Shown: positions 8,638 to 17,064, numbered from the stretch's first letter. The stretch: DNA of 52,494 bases from Clostridium sp. CAG:221 (GCA_000435835.1 FR883406.1:8978-61471); one strand, 5' to 3'. Numbers and translations: made by a program. The notes: generated by a model from the letters alone, not told the origin.

Positions 8638-9243
8638 CTATTCCTCTTTTTCTCTTACTCTTAAAGGAATTCCCATTTCATCTGCTAAACTCTTACACCT
8701 TTCAATTTGTTCATCATTTATTACATTAACCACTGAAAAAGCTACATCACCAATATTTTCTTTAACATACTTAGCAAATTCAATCATAGCATAGAAAGCT
8801 TCTGTGCCGAACTTTGGTCTTGTTACTTTCACATATTCCTCTGCCGTTGGTGCATTAAGACTTATTGAAATTGCATCAATACATCCAACAAGCAATCTTG
8901 CTGTATTTTCCTCATTATGAATCAAATCTGAAATACCTGTTGTATTTATTCTGATTTTAACATCAGATTGTGACTTAATAAATTTAGCCACTTCTATCAC
9001 TTCATGTATTCTAACTAATGGTTCTCCATATCCACAAAAAACCACTTCCTTATATGAATCAAGTTCTTTTTTCTTAAGCGCATCTATAACTTCACTAACT
9101 GAAGGATCCCTATCAAGCCAAAGACTTCCACTTCCTTTAAGTCCATCCATTTCTTTTCTAATACAAAAAGTACAGCTACACGGGCATTTATTAGTTATAT
9201 TAATATATAAACTATCTCCAATTGTATATAATATATTCATCAT
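8638..9243 (-). CDS. Radical SAM protein, TatD-associated type
   Basis: About 201 residues. It has the radical SAM cluster motif CxxxCxxC in NKCPCSCTFCIRK, the GYGEPL motif and NTTGISDL. The overall pattern GDSLYINITNKC matches the small radical SAM family often linked to TatD nucleases; no tatD is present here. Substrate unknown. The longest frame starts at 9258, but that codon is part of the binding site GGAGTGG. The ATG at 9243 (or 9240) has a 6-nt spacing and gives the usual N terminus. It is 15 bp downstream of an ECF S-component gene and probably in one operon with it and the B6-type kinase. Confidence 0.8.
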   Translation of the reverse strand: MMNILYTIGDSLYINITNKCPCSCTFCIRKEMDGLKGSGSLWLDRDPSVSEVIDALKKKELDSYKEVVFCGYGEPLVRIHEVIEVAKFIKSQSDVKIRINTTGISDLIHNEENTARLLVGCIDAISISLNAPTAEEYVKVTRPKFGTEAFYAMIEFAKYVKENIGDVAFSVVNVINDEQIERCKSLADEMGIPLRVREKEE

Positions 9244-9258
9244 TTTTATCCACTCCAT

Positions 9259-9780
9259 CTATGCTTCTTTTAAAGAAACCTTGTTTTTAAATTTCACTTT
9301 ATCTAGTGATAAAGCTGCCATAACAAATACTACTCCGCTTCCTACCGGTTGCACTAAAGTAATAAAGTTCATATAAAAAGCAGCTATAAAATTGCCATAC
9401 ATTATATATTCAGCTAAGCAATACAACATTACTCCTGTAAAACCTGCTAGAAGAACTGCTAAAACATTCCTCTTGCATAATATCTTTTCATTTTTACTTG
9501 TGAAGAACAATACTAATATAGGTTTTATAATGATTGTTGGTATCACCCATACAGCTGCACCACTGAGCAAGTCTGCAAGTCCTGCACCTATAGCTGCTAC
9601 CATCATGGCATAAGGTAGTGGTAATATAGATGCTGCCATATATATGAAGGCATCTCCCACATGTACATATCCTCCATTTACACCTACAGGAATATGAAAA
9701 GATGTGGTAGCACTGCATATAATAGCCGCTAAAAGAGCTGCTATTGCTAATATTTTTACTTTACTGTTCCTGTTACTCAT
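9259..9780 (-). CDS. ECF transporter S component, probably for a vitamin B6 compound
   Basis: A 173-residue, strongly hydrophobic protein with about five or six membrane segments. It has the S-component hallmark HVGDAFIYMAASILP and GAGLADLLSG. Energy-coupling factor S components bind a vitamin and use a shared EcfA/A'/T module, which is not encoded in this window. Its ATG overlaps the TGA of the preceding pyridoxal-type kinase by 4 nt, so a vitamin B6 precursor is the likely substrate (inference from context; HMP or another kinase substrate is possible). Confidence 0.78.
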   Translation of the reverse strand: MSNRNSKVKILAIAALLAAIICSATTSFHIPVGVNGGYVHVGDAFIYMAASILPLPYAMMVAAIGAGLADLLSGAAVWVIPTIIIKPILVLFFTSKNEKILCKRNVLAVLLAGFTGVMLYCLAEYIMYGNFIAAFYMNFITLVQPVGSGVVFVMAALSLDKVKFKNKVSLKEA

Positions 9781-10604
9781 ATAAATAACTCCTTTAATAT
9801 TGGTTCAAATACAACGCCATTCTTTACATCATTTTTTTGTGTTGCAGAATAACATATTGCTTTATAAACAAATTCTGAAGCCGTTTTTATGGCCTCTTCA
9901 AAGCCTCTTCCAGTCATCAGCATGCCACATATTATAGAAGCAAATATATCTCCTGTTCCTCCAAATGATCTATCTGAATGATTATTAACTATTACATACT
10001 TCTTGTCTTCATCCATATCATAAGCAAAATTTATTATTTCATTTCCTTTTATAATACCTGTAATAACAACCTTTTTAGGTCCTAAAGCACATATTTCTTT
10101 AGCAATTTCTTCAATTTCTTCTAAAGAATATTCTCCATTTTTATATTCCTTACCAGAAAGAATACACGCTTCCGTAATATTAGGTGTAGTGACAGTTGCT
10201 AATGCCACAAGTTCTTTCATCTTTCTGCACATTACCTCTGTGTAAGTCTTATAAATCTTTCCACCATCTCCCATTACAGGATCTATTAATACAAAGGAGC
10301 TATTTTGACTTATTATAAATTCCTTTACAATATCAATTTGCTTTTCAGAACCTAAAAATCCACTATATATCCCATCAAACGCAAACCCCATTTCATCCCA
10401 GCTATTTTTATAGTTTATCATTTCTTCTGTAAGATCTAAAAATGAAAATTTCGAATAGCCCGTCTGACATGATAGTATTGCAGTTGGAAAAGGGCAAGGT
10501 TGTACCCCTAATACAGATAGTATTGGTATAGCCGCAGTAAGAGAACATCTCCCAAGGCCTGAGATATCATGTATTGCAGCAACTTTTTTTATGTTTTTTA
10601 TCAT
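9777..10604 (-). CDS. Pyridoxamine/pyridoxal kinase (PfkB-like, PdxY/PdxK family)
   Basis: ATP-dependent kinase for B6 vitamers, or possibly hydroxymethylpyrimidine. About 275 residues. It begins AAIHDISGLGRCSLTAAIPI, contains LIDPVMGDGGK, TPNITEACILSG and the catalytic anion-hole motif FGGTGDIFAS near the C terminus. The longest frame opens with GTG at 10613, inside the Shine-Dalgarno AGGTGAGG; the ATG at 10604 is properly spaced and was chosen. It is the first gene of a three-gene operon with an ECF S component and a radical SAM protein, which suggests a salvage pathway of uptake followed by phosphorylation. Confidence 0.85.
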   Translation of the reverse strand: MIKNIKKVAAIHDISGLGRCSLTAAIPILSVLGVQPCPFPTAILSCQTGYSKFSFLDLTEEMINYKNSWDEMGFAFDGIYSGFLGSEKQIDIVKEFIISQNSSFVLIDPVMGDGGKIYKTYTEVMCRKMKELVALATVTTPNITEACILSGKEYKNGEYSLEEIEEIAKEICALGPKKVVITGIIKGNEIINFAYDMDEDKKYVIVNNHSDRSFGGTGDIFASIICGMLMTGRGFEEAIKTASEFVYKAICYSATQKNDVKNGVVFEPILKELFI

Positions 10605-10706
10605 TTTCCTCACCTGCTACATTTATTATATGAAAAATATAACATATAATTTAGTTTAAAACAAAATGTACCCATACATTATATCTAATGATTAATATAA
10701 AAATAT

Positions 10707-11894
10707 TTATAGTCTATATTGCTCCATAAGCTTACTAAAAGCCGGCAATGAATTTACTATTGTCTCATAAGATACACAATAAGCTAATCTAAAATATCCC
10801 GGCTTTTTAAATACTGATCCTGGAACTAGTAATATATTAAACTTCTTTGCTTCTTCACAGAATTTCTTATCATCTTCTATTGGACATTTAGGAAATAAGT
10901 AAAATGCTCCTTGAGGTTTTTCACATTTAATTCCAAGATGAATTAAATGATTATAAATCAAATCTCTATTTCTTTTATAAATATTTACATCCACCTCTAA
11001 ATTTAAAGATTTTTTAATTACTTTTTGAAATAATGATGGTGCATTAACAAAACCTAAAATTCTATTTGCAATACTTAATGCTGCTGTCATTTCTTCAAAA
11101 TCATTCATATTATTATTTATTGCCACATATCCTATTCTTTCACCAGGTAATGATAGTGATTTACTATAGGAATAACATACAAATGAATTATCATAATAAT
11201 TGAATATATACGGAACATCAGTATCATCATAAACAAGTTCTCTATATGGCTCATCAGCAATAAGATAAATGTCATTATTATACTCTAACTGTTTTTGCTT
11301 TAATACAAAACATATATCCTCTATAACTTTACTACTATAAACTACTCCAGTAGGATTATTAGGAGAATTAATAATAACTGCTTTTGTTCTTTCAGTGATA
11401 TTTCTCTTTAGATCTTCAACATCTGGCAAAAAAGTATTTTCTTCTGTACTAGCAATGACTTCCTTGCCATTAAAATTCTTAATGTAATTACTGTATTCTC
11501 CAAAGAAAGGTGCAAACACTATAACTTCATCACCTTCTTCTAAAATACTCTTAAAGATTATATTAAGCCCTCCTGCAGCACCACAAGTCATCACTATGCT
11601 TTGTTCATCAATATTCAACTCATATTTTTTATTTATGCTATTTGCAATTGTTTTTCTTACATCCTCATAACCTGAATTACTCATATATCCATGAAGATTT
11701 AATGAATCTTCCTCACTTACAATTTCACATATAAGCTTCTTTATTTCTTCAGGTGTCTCTACATTTGGGTTACCTAAGCTAAAATCATAAACATTTTCCT
11801 TACCATACTTTCTAGCTAATTCTTTTCCCTCTTCAAACATAGCTCTTATTGTAGCTCCATTTTTAATTAAACCTCTCATATTCTCAGTTATCAT
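10707..11894 (-). CDS. PLP-dependent aminotransferase, class I/II (aspartate aminotransferase family)
   Basis: Cytoplasmic transaminase of 395 residues. Fold-type I hallmarks are visible: NNPTG (179-183), ADEPY (213-217), the PLP lysine in SYSKSLSLPGERIGY (Lys245), and a C-terminal arginine in FRLAYC for carboxylate binding. The start ATG follows AAGGGGGC. Substrate specificity is not readable; clostridial proteins of this type are usually annotated as AspB-like. It stands alone, with a MITE-like inverted repeat immediately upstream and a short gap before the B6 operon. A functional link to B6 salvage is possible but unproven. Confidence 0.9.
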   Translation of the reverse strand: MITENMRGLIKNGATIRAMFEEGKELARKYGKENVYDFSLGNPNVETPEEIKKLICEIVSEEDSLNLHGYMSNSGYEDVRKTIANSINKKYELNIDEQSIVMTCGAAGGLNIIFKSILEEGDEVIVFAPFFGEYSNYIKNFNGKEVIASTEENTFLPDVEDLKRNITERTKAVIINSPNNPTGVVYSSKVIEDICFVLKQKQLEYNNDIYLIADEPYRELVYDDTDVPYIFNYYDNSFVCYSYSKSLSLPGERIGYVAINNNMNDFEEMTAALSIANRILGFVNAPSLFQKVIKKSLNLEVDVNIYKRNRDLIYNHLIHLGIKCEKPQGAFYLFPKCPIEDDKKFCEEAKKFNILLVPGSVFKKPGYFRLAYCVSYETIVNSLPAFSKLMEQYRL

Positions 11895-11910
11895 ATTAAA
11901 AGCCCCCTTA

Positions 11911-12055
11911 ATTAATGATGAATTATGGATGATGAATTAAGAATGAAGGAAGAAACTCTTACAGAGTTTCAAACATTTATATATATATATTTATTCAAGA
12001 AAGTCCCTAAGGGCTTTCAACCTTAATTCATCATTCATCATTCATAATTCTTAAT
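11911..12055. repeat. MITE-like palindromic element with nested hairpins
   Basis: About 145 bp bounded by roughly 30-bp imperfect inverted repeats rich in GATGAATTA words (about 11920-11949 and 12021-12050). Inside are two further hairpins: GAAACTCT/AGAGTTTC (11952-11970) and an 8-bp stem at 11999-12018. A (TA)n run lies in the centre. The right arm touches the stop codon of the ATPase-S24 gene. No ORF is present. The architecture suggests a non-autonomous mobile element or an RNA-folding intergenic repeat. No target-site duplication was confirmed. Confidence 0.65.
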
Positions 12056-13463
12056 TTTTCTTAATTACTCCAATTGCTACACCTAAAATTTCTGCTTCTT
12101 TTCCTATTAGCGAAATAGGACTATATAAAGCATTGGCTGGCATTAAAGTAGGAATACCATCATTATACTTTAATATTTTAAGTGTAGCTTCTCCATTAAG
12201 GCTAATAGCAACAATATCATTTTGATATGCAGTATTTTGTCTTCTAATAACTACCAAGTCACCATTATCAATATTTTTTTCAATCATACTATCCCCTTTT
12301 ATCTTTAGTATGAAATTCTCGTTGTTTTTATCTACCCACTCTTTTGGTAAATAGAAGTTTTCCTGTTTTTCATCATTTATTTCAATAGGCTGCCCAGCAG
12401 CTATCTCATTATACACTGGTATTTCTTTCAAATTCTTTTCATCTATATTTTCTTCATTTAAATATATTTCTTTTTCTATAGAGCTATCATCTACTTTAAA
12501 CTCTAAAATACTTTTATTTTTTAAATTTAAATATTTATATTCATTCATATATGCTACTGTTTCCTTTTTACTTGCCTCATAAACTGTTTTAAAATTAAAT
12601 GTCTTTCCTTTAAAATCAGCACCTAATTCCTTTAACTTTCTACCTTTTACAAGCCATAAGTTCTCTCTAGCTTCTAAACTGTCACCTACAGTAAAAATTA
12701 CAGAAGAATATTTCTCTTTATTTGACAATTCTTTTACAAGTTCTATTTCAGCTCTTGTATAGTTTTGAATTTCTTCAAAAATTATATGAGAATATTTATG
12801 ATTATGTTTTCTAGCATATTTAATTGCTGAAAGTACATCATCATACTTATCCTTATATCCCATATCCATAAGTTGGGCATTATATACCTCCATAAGGCTG
12901 TATAAATACTCTCTTGAAAAAGAACATTTTCTAATTATTCTCTTTCTGCCTTTTCTAATGGCATTTTGATATTCTTCAATGGTAAAACCACAAGATTTTA
13001 TCCATAATATTTCATCAAAAATTTCTCTAATATCCATTTTAGAAAGAAGCTTTGATTTTTTAGAATACTCATTGTATAGTTCATTAAAGCTTTCACCTTT
13101 TAATATTTGAAAAGCTTCTTCATCAGAAATAAGTTTAATCCTCTTTCCATTATAATAACCTTTAGCATACATAGATATTATTTCGGTAAGAGATAAAAAT
13201 TCCACTCTTTTTTTTCCAACTGAAAATAAAGAATAATTTTTATTCTTTTCAAATTCTTTATTATATATTTTTTCAATTTCATTCTTTCTATCCTCAGTAA
13301 TGTAAAGCACCTTATCATCAGGGTAAATACAATAATTATTTTCTAAGTTTATAGCTCTCTTTATTGAAGCCATAGTCTTTCCTGTATTCTTTTTCCCCTT
13401 TAATAATGTAAATCCAACTGACTTACTATTAACAAATCTACTTTGCACTTTTGTTAAAATCAT
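12051..13463 (-). CDS. UvrD-like ATPase fused to a LexA-type S24 autopeptidase domain
   Basis: 470 residues in two parts. The N-terminal half resembles superfamily 1 helicase core 1A: Walker A GKKNTGKT (23-30), a Walker B-like IIFEEIQ (227-233, where UvrD has DExQ), and VGDSLEARE (259-267) resembling motif III. The C-terminal motor half is not recognisable. Residues from about 348 match the LexA/UmuD S24 domain: candidate cleavage site Ala356-Gly357 in IAAGQP, Ser392 in KGDSM and Lys429 in TLKIL; the Ser-Lys spacing of 37 equals that of E. coli LexA. No helix-turn-helix is seen. The ATG follows AGGTGAG. It has its own promoter directly after the nfnB stop. Function unknown; a DNA-damage-responsive role is plausible only. 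Confidence 0.85.
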   Translation of the reverse strand: MILTKVQSRFVNSKSVGFTLLKGKKNTGKTMASIKRAINLENNYCIYPDDKVLYITEDRKNEIEKIYNKEFEKNKNYSLFSVGKKRVEFLSLTEIISMYAKGYYNGKRIKLISDEEAFQILKGESFNELYNEYSKKSKLLSKMDIREIFDEILWIKSCGFTIEEYQNAIRKGRKRIIRKCSFSREYLYSLMEVYNAQLMDMGYKDKYDDVLSAIKYARKHNHKYSHIIFEEIQNYTRAEIELVKELSNKEKYSSVIFTVGDSLEARENLWLVKGRKLKELGADFKGKTFNFKTVYEASKKETVAYMNEYKYLNLKNKSILEFKVDDSSIEKEIYLNEENIDEKNLKEIPVYNEIAAGQPIEINDEKQENFYLPKEWVDKNNENFILKIKGDSMIEKNIDNGDLVVIRRQNTAYQNDIVAISLNGEATLKILKYNDGIPTLMPANALYSPISLIGKEAEILGVAIGVIKKN

Positions 13464-13498
13464 TTTCTCACCTGCTTTAATCTCATATGTATGATAAA

Positions 13499-13521
13499 AA
13501 CCCCAAAGAACCTTTGGGGTT
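13499..13521 (-). terminator. Intrinsic terminator of the adh-nfnAB operon
   Basis: A 10-bp GC-containing stem (13499-13508 with 13512-13521), a 3-nt loop, then TTTTTATC on the minus strand. It ends nfnB transcription. It also lies at the predicted extreme 5' end of the transcript for the ATPase-S24 gene. Confidence 0.85.
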
Positions 13522-13529
13522 ATATTATA

Positions 13530-13558
13530 ATTCTATTGGTTTAAAGACAGCTTGTCAA
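13530..13558 (-). promoter_or_regulatory. Promoter of the ATPase-S24 gene
   Basis: TTGACA (13553-13558) begins immediately after the nfnB TAA stop, then a 17-nt spacer and TAGAAT (13530-13535). The start is predicted near 13523, placing the terminator hairpin at about +2 to +24, too early to stop its own transcript. No clear LexA box was seen. Confidence 0.7.
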
Positions 13559-14962
13559 TTATTTAGTTATTTTTTCTTGTAGGTATTCATCTATAGCTTT
13601 AGCAGCCTTCTTCCCTGCTCCCATGGCAAGTATAACTGTAGCAGCTCCGGTAACAGCATCTCCACCTGCATAAACTCCTTCTTTAGTAGTAAGACCTGTT
13701 TCTTCATCAGCAATAAGACACTTCCACTTATTGGTTTCTAATCCATCAGTTGTTGATGAAATAAGCGGATTTGGTGATGTTCCAAGAGACATTATTACTG
13801 TGTCTACGTCCATAACAAATTCTGAACCTTCAACCGGTACAGGTCTTCTCCTTCCTGAATCATCTGCTTCTCCTAGCTCCATCTTTACACACTTGATTCC
13901 CTTTACCCATCCATTTTCATCACTTAATATTTCCACAGGATTAGTAAGTATATCAAAAACCACACCTTCTTCTTTAGCATGATGTACTTCTTCTTGTCTT
14001 GCTGGAAGCTCTGATTCACTTCTTCTATATACTATATGAGATTCAGCACCTAATCTTAATGCTGTTCTTGCTGCATCCATAGCAACATTTCCACCACCTA
14101 CTATGGCAACTCTTTTACCAACTTTTACAGGAGTATCATAGTCTTCCTTAAATGCTTTCATCAAATTTACTCTTGTTAAAAATTCATTAGCTGAAAATAC
14201 TCCATTGGCATTTTCCCCTGGTATCCCCATAAACTTTGGTAGCCCAGCACCTGAACCAATAAATACTGCCTTAAATCCTTCATCATTTAAGATTTCATCT
14301 ATAGTTATGGTTCTACCTACAATAACGTTTGTTTCTATCTTAACACCTAATTTTTTAATATTATCAATTTCAGCTTTAACTACTTCTTCCTTAGGAAGTC
14401 TAAATTCTGGAATTCCATATACAAGTACTCCCCCTGGTTCATGAAGTGCTTCAAATATGGTAACATCATAACCTTTTTTAGCTAAATCACCAGCGCAAGT
14501 AAGCCCTGCTGGACCTGATCCAATTATAGCTACCTTTATATTATTGGACTCTTCTTTAAAAGATACATCAACATTATTTTCTCTTGCCCAATCTGCTGCA
14601 TATTTTTCTAGCTTTCCTATGGCTATTGGTTCACCTTTAATTCCTAATACACATTTCCCTTCACATTGACTCTCTTGTGGACATACTCTTCCACATACAG
14701 CTGGAAGTGAGCTATATTTAGCAATTTCTTTAGCAGCACCTTCAATATCATTTTCCTTAATATGGCTGATAAACTCTGGTATATTTATTGATACAGGACA
14801 TCCTTCTACACATTTAGGATTTTTACAATGAAGACATCTTGATGCTTCTTTAACAGCTCTTTCATTATCATAACCTAAGCATACTTCCTTAAAATTTTTA
14901 GCTCTTTCCACAGGATCCTGTTCAGTAACTGCCACTCTTTTCATTCTATCTGCTAATTCCAT
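13559..14962 (-). CDS. nfnB: NADH-dependent ferredoxin:NADP+ oxidoreductase subunit B (GltA-like flavoprotein)
   Basis: Large subunit of the electron-bifurcating transhydrogenase, homologous to the glutamate synthase small subunit. 467 residues. It has two N-terminal cysteine sets for [4Fe-4S] clusters (Cys43, 46, 51, 55 and Cys90, 94, 100, 104), an FAD-binding GSGPAG (148-153) and an NADP-binding GGGNVAMDAA (289-298). It starts 1 nt inside the stop of the small subunit (TAATG), so the two are translationally coupled. Often annotated gltA, but the adjacent NfnA homologue and absence of a glutamate synthase large subunit favour Nfn. A strong terminator follows. Confidence 0.88.
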   Translation of the reverse strand: MELADRMKRVAVTEQDPVERAKNFKEVCLGYDNERAVKEASRCLHCKNPKCVEGCPVSINIPEFISHIKENDIEGAAKEIAKYSSLPAVCGRVCPQESQCEGKCVLGIKGEPIAIGKLEKYAADWARENNVDVSFKEESNNIKVAIIGSGPAGLTCAGDLAKKGYDVTIFEALHEPGGVLVYGIPEFRLPKEEVVKAEIDNIKKLGVKIETNVIVGRTITIDEILNDEGFKAVFIGSGAGLPKFMGIPGENANGVFSANEFLTRVNLMKAFKEDYDTPVKVGKRVAIVGGGNVAMDAARTALRLGAESHIVYRRSESELPARQEEVHHAKEEGVVFDILTNPVEILSDENGWVKGIKCVKMELGEADDSGRRRPVPVEGSEFVMDVDTVIMSLGTSPNPLISSTTDGLETNKWKCLIADEETGLTTKEGVYAGGDAVTGAATVILAMGAGKKAAKAIDEYLQEKITK

Positions 14963-15852
14963 TATTTTTCACCTCCACAGCCACAGCCTCCATGTTTATG
15001 AGTAGTTCCTTCCTCCACTCTAAGTAAAGCTCTTCCTTCCTCAGTTTTATAAAGAGCTTGTCTTCTCATGGATTCATCAAAATTTACTAAATGACCATCA
15101 AATTCAGGCCCATCAACACAAGCAAATTTTACATTTCCACCTACAGTCACTCTACATGCTCCACACATACCTGTGCCATCAACCATTATTGGGTTTAAGC
15201 TTACTGTAGTTTTTATATTTAACTCTTTTGTAAGCTTGGACATAAATTTCATCATAATCATTGGTCCAATTACTATGGCATGATCATATTTTTTATTTTC
15301 ATTATTCACTAAATGATTTAGCATATCTGTAACTCTTCCATTAAATCCATAACTACCATCATCAGTGGATACATAAAGATTTCCTGCAACCTTTTTCATT
15401 TCGTCTTCTAAAATAATAAGATCTTTTGTTCTTGCTCCAATAATCACATCTGCTTTTATTCCTTGCTCATAAAGCCACTTAACTTGTGGATATACTGGGG
15501 CTGCTCCTACGCCTCCAGCAACAAATAAAATATTCTGTCCTTTAAGACTATCAATATCCTCATTTATCATCTCACTTGGTTGCCCTAGAGGTCCAGCAAA
15601 ATCCTCTACATAATCACCTATTTCATATTGTGCCAATTCTCTTGTTGCAGCACCTACAGTTTGAAACACGATAGTTACAGTACCCTTTTCCTTATCATAA
15701 TCAGCAATTGTTAATGGAATTCTTTCTCCTTTTTTATCATTTCTTATGATTATAAATTGCCCTGGTTTTGCTGCTCTCGCAACCCTAGGTGCTTCTATAT
15801 CCATTAAGTATATATTTTCAGTAAGATATCTTTTGTCTGTTATTTTATACAT
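14962..15852 (-). CDS. nfnA: NADH-dependent ferredoxin:NADP+ oxidoreductase subunit A
   Basis: Small subunit with FAD and a [2Fe-2S] cluster, related to dihydroorotate dehydrogenase electron-transfer subunit PyrK. 296 residues. Flavin-binding motif RIPLTIADYD, nucleotide-binding VAGGVGAAPV (111-120), and the cluster segment with Asp225, Cys230, Cys233 and Cys245, consistent with the one-Asp, three-Cys ligation reported for Nfn. The C-terminal tail HKHGGCGCGG is Cys/Gly rich, an extra feature. The ATG follows AAGGAAGTGAAACA. It is 45 bp after the alcohol dehydrogenase with no terminator between, so a shared transcript is likely. Confidence 0.87.
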   Translation of the reverse strand: MYKITDKRYLTENIYLMDIEAPRVARAAKPGQFIIIRNDKKGERIPLTIADYDKEKGTVTIVFQTVGAATRELAQYEIGDYVEDFAGPLGQPSEMINEDIDSLKGQNILFVAGGVGAAPVYPQVKWLYEQGIKADVIIGARTKDLIILEDEMKKVAGNLYVSTDDGSYGFNGRVTDMLNHLVNNENKKYDHAIVIGPMIMMKFMSKLTKELNIKTTVSLNPIMVDGTGMCGACRVTVGGNVKFACVDGPEFDGHLVNFDESMRRQALYKTEEGRALLRVEEGTTHKHGGCGCGGEK

Positions 15853-15897
15853 TGTTTCACTTCCTTAATAATTCTTAAATATCTAGTTTAAATAAAA

Positions 15898-17064
15898 CTA
15901 TAGTTCAACATCATTTCCGTAGTATGTGCAAACTAACAGTTTTTCCATTGTCTCATCATCAATTGTTCGAGGATTTGATGATGTACATGCATCAAGAACA
16001 GCATTATGAGCTATAAACTTAACATTTGAAGTAAAATCCTCTTCAGTGATTCCATATTCTTTCATAGATGTAGGTATACCTAGCTCTTTATTAAATTCTC
16101 TTATCTTATTTATTAATAAATCTGTAGATTCTTTATTATCTTTACCTTTTACTCCTAATACTTCTGCAATATCTGCATATCTATCTTCACAAGTTTTTCT
16201 ATTATATTGGATTACATACGGTAAGAAAATAGCATTAGCACATCCGTGAGAAATGTGGAATACTGCTCCAACTTTATGTGCCATTGAATGAACTATTCCA
16301 AGTAACGCATTACTAAATGCCATTCCTGCAAGACATTGTGCTTCATGCATTAATTCTCTACATTCTTTATTTTCTTTATAAGATTCTATTAAATTTTCAT
16401 TAATCATTGATATAGCTTTTAGAGCTAAAGGATCAGTAAAATTAGATCTTAAAGATGCAGTATAAGCTTCTATTGCATGAGTAAGTGCATCCATTCCTGT
16501 ATGTGCTACTAACTTAGCTGGCATTGTCTGTGCTAAATCTGGATCAATAATTGCAATATCTGGAGTTATATTAAAATCAGCTATAGGATATTTTATTTTA
16601 GCCTTATAATCAGTGATTACAGAAAACGCTGTTACTTCTGTAGCTGTACCTGAAGTTGATGGTATTGCCACAAATTTAGCCTTTTGTCTAAGTTCAGGAA
16701 GTCCAAAAGGTACCACTGCTTCTTCAAATGTAAAATTAGGATATTCATAAAAAATCCACATTGCTTTGGCTGCATCTATTGGAGAACCACCTCCCATAGC
16801 AACAATTAAATCTGGTTCAAAATCTCTCATCATTTCTGCACCCTTCATAACTGTTTCCACTGAAGGATCTGGTTCAACACCTTCAAATAAAGCAACTTCC
16901 ATTCCAGCTTCTTTTAAATAGCTTTCTACTTTATCTAAGAAGCCAAACCTCTTCATTGAACCTCCACCAACTACAACAATAGCTTTTTTAGCCTTAAGAG
17001 TCTTTAAAACTTCTAATGAACCTTTTCCATGATAAATATCTCTTGGTAATGTAAATCTTGCCAT
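15898..17064 (-). CDS. Iron-containing alcohol dehydrogenase
   Basis: NAD(P)H-dependent reduction of aldehydes or ketones, probably in fermentative alcohol formation. About 388 residues. It has the GGGS(M/P) nucleotide-binding segments (VVVGGGSMKRFG and AMGGGSPIDAAKAMW), the PSTSGTATEVT motif, and the metal ligands in GMDALTHAIEAY, GIVHSMAHKVGA and FHISHGCANAIFLP. The longest frame opens at GTG 17091 and runs through the GAGGGGGAG binding site; the ATG at 17064 gives the family N terminus MARFTLPRDIYHGKGS. Its operon position before nfnAB suggests that NADPH supply or disposal is coupled. Butanol versus other substrate cannot be told. Confidence 0.9.
   Translation of the reverse strand: MARFTLPRDIYHGKGSLEVLKTLKAKKAIVVVGGGSMKRFGFLDKVESYLKEAGMEVALFEGVEPDPSVETVMKGAEMMRDFEPDLIVAMGGGSPIDAAKAMWIFYEYPNFTFEEAVVPFGLPELRQKAKFVAIPSTSGTATEVTAFSVITDYKAKIKYPIADFNITPDIAIIDPDLAQTMPAKLVAHTGMDALTHAIEAYTASLRSNFTDPLALKAISMINENLIESYKENKECRELMHEAQCLAGMAFSNALLGIVHSMAHKVGAVFHISHGCANAIFLPYVIQYNRKTCEDRYADIAEVLGVKGKDNKESTDLLINKIREFNKELGIPTSMKEYGITEEDFTSNVKFIAHNAVLDACTSSNPRTIDDETMEKLLVCTYYGNDVEL

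Noticed and set aside
9392..9613. Long open frames antisense to the ECF gene, fruA, the permease and polC
   Set aside because: They mirror the codon pattern of the real genes on the opposite strand, lack binding sites and match no family.
12051..13463. Plain LexA repressor annotation for the S24-containing protein
   Set aside because: No N-terminal winged helix; instead an about 340-residue P-loop ATPase-like region precedes the peptidase domain.
13559..14962. Glutamate synthase small subunit (gltD) assignment
   Set aside because: No large glutamate synthase subunit is adjacent, while an NfnA/PyrK-like partner overlaps it, so NfnB is preferred.
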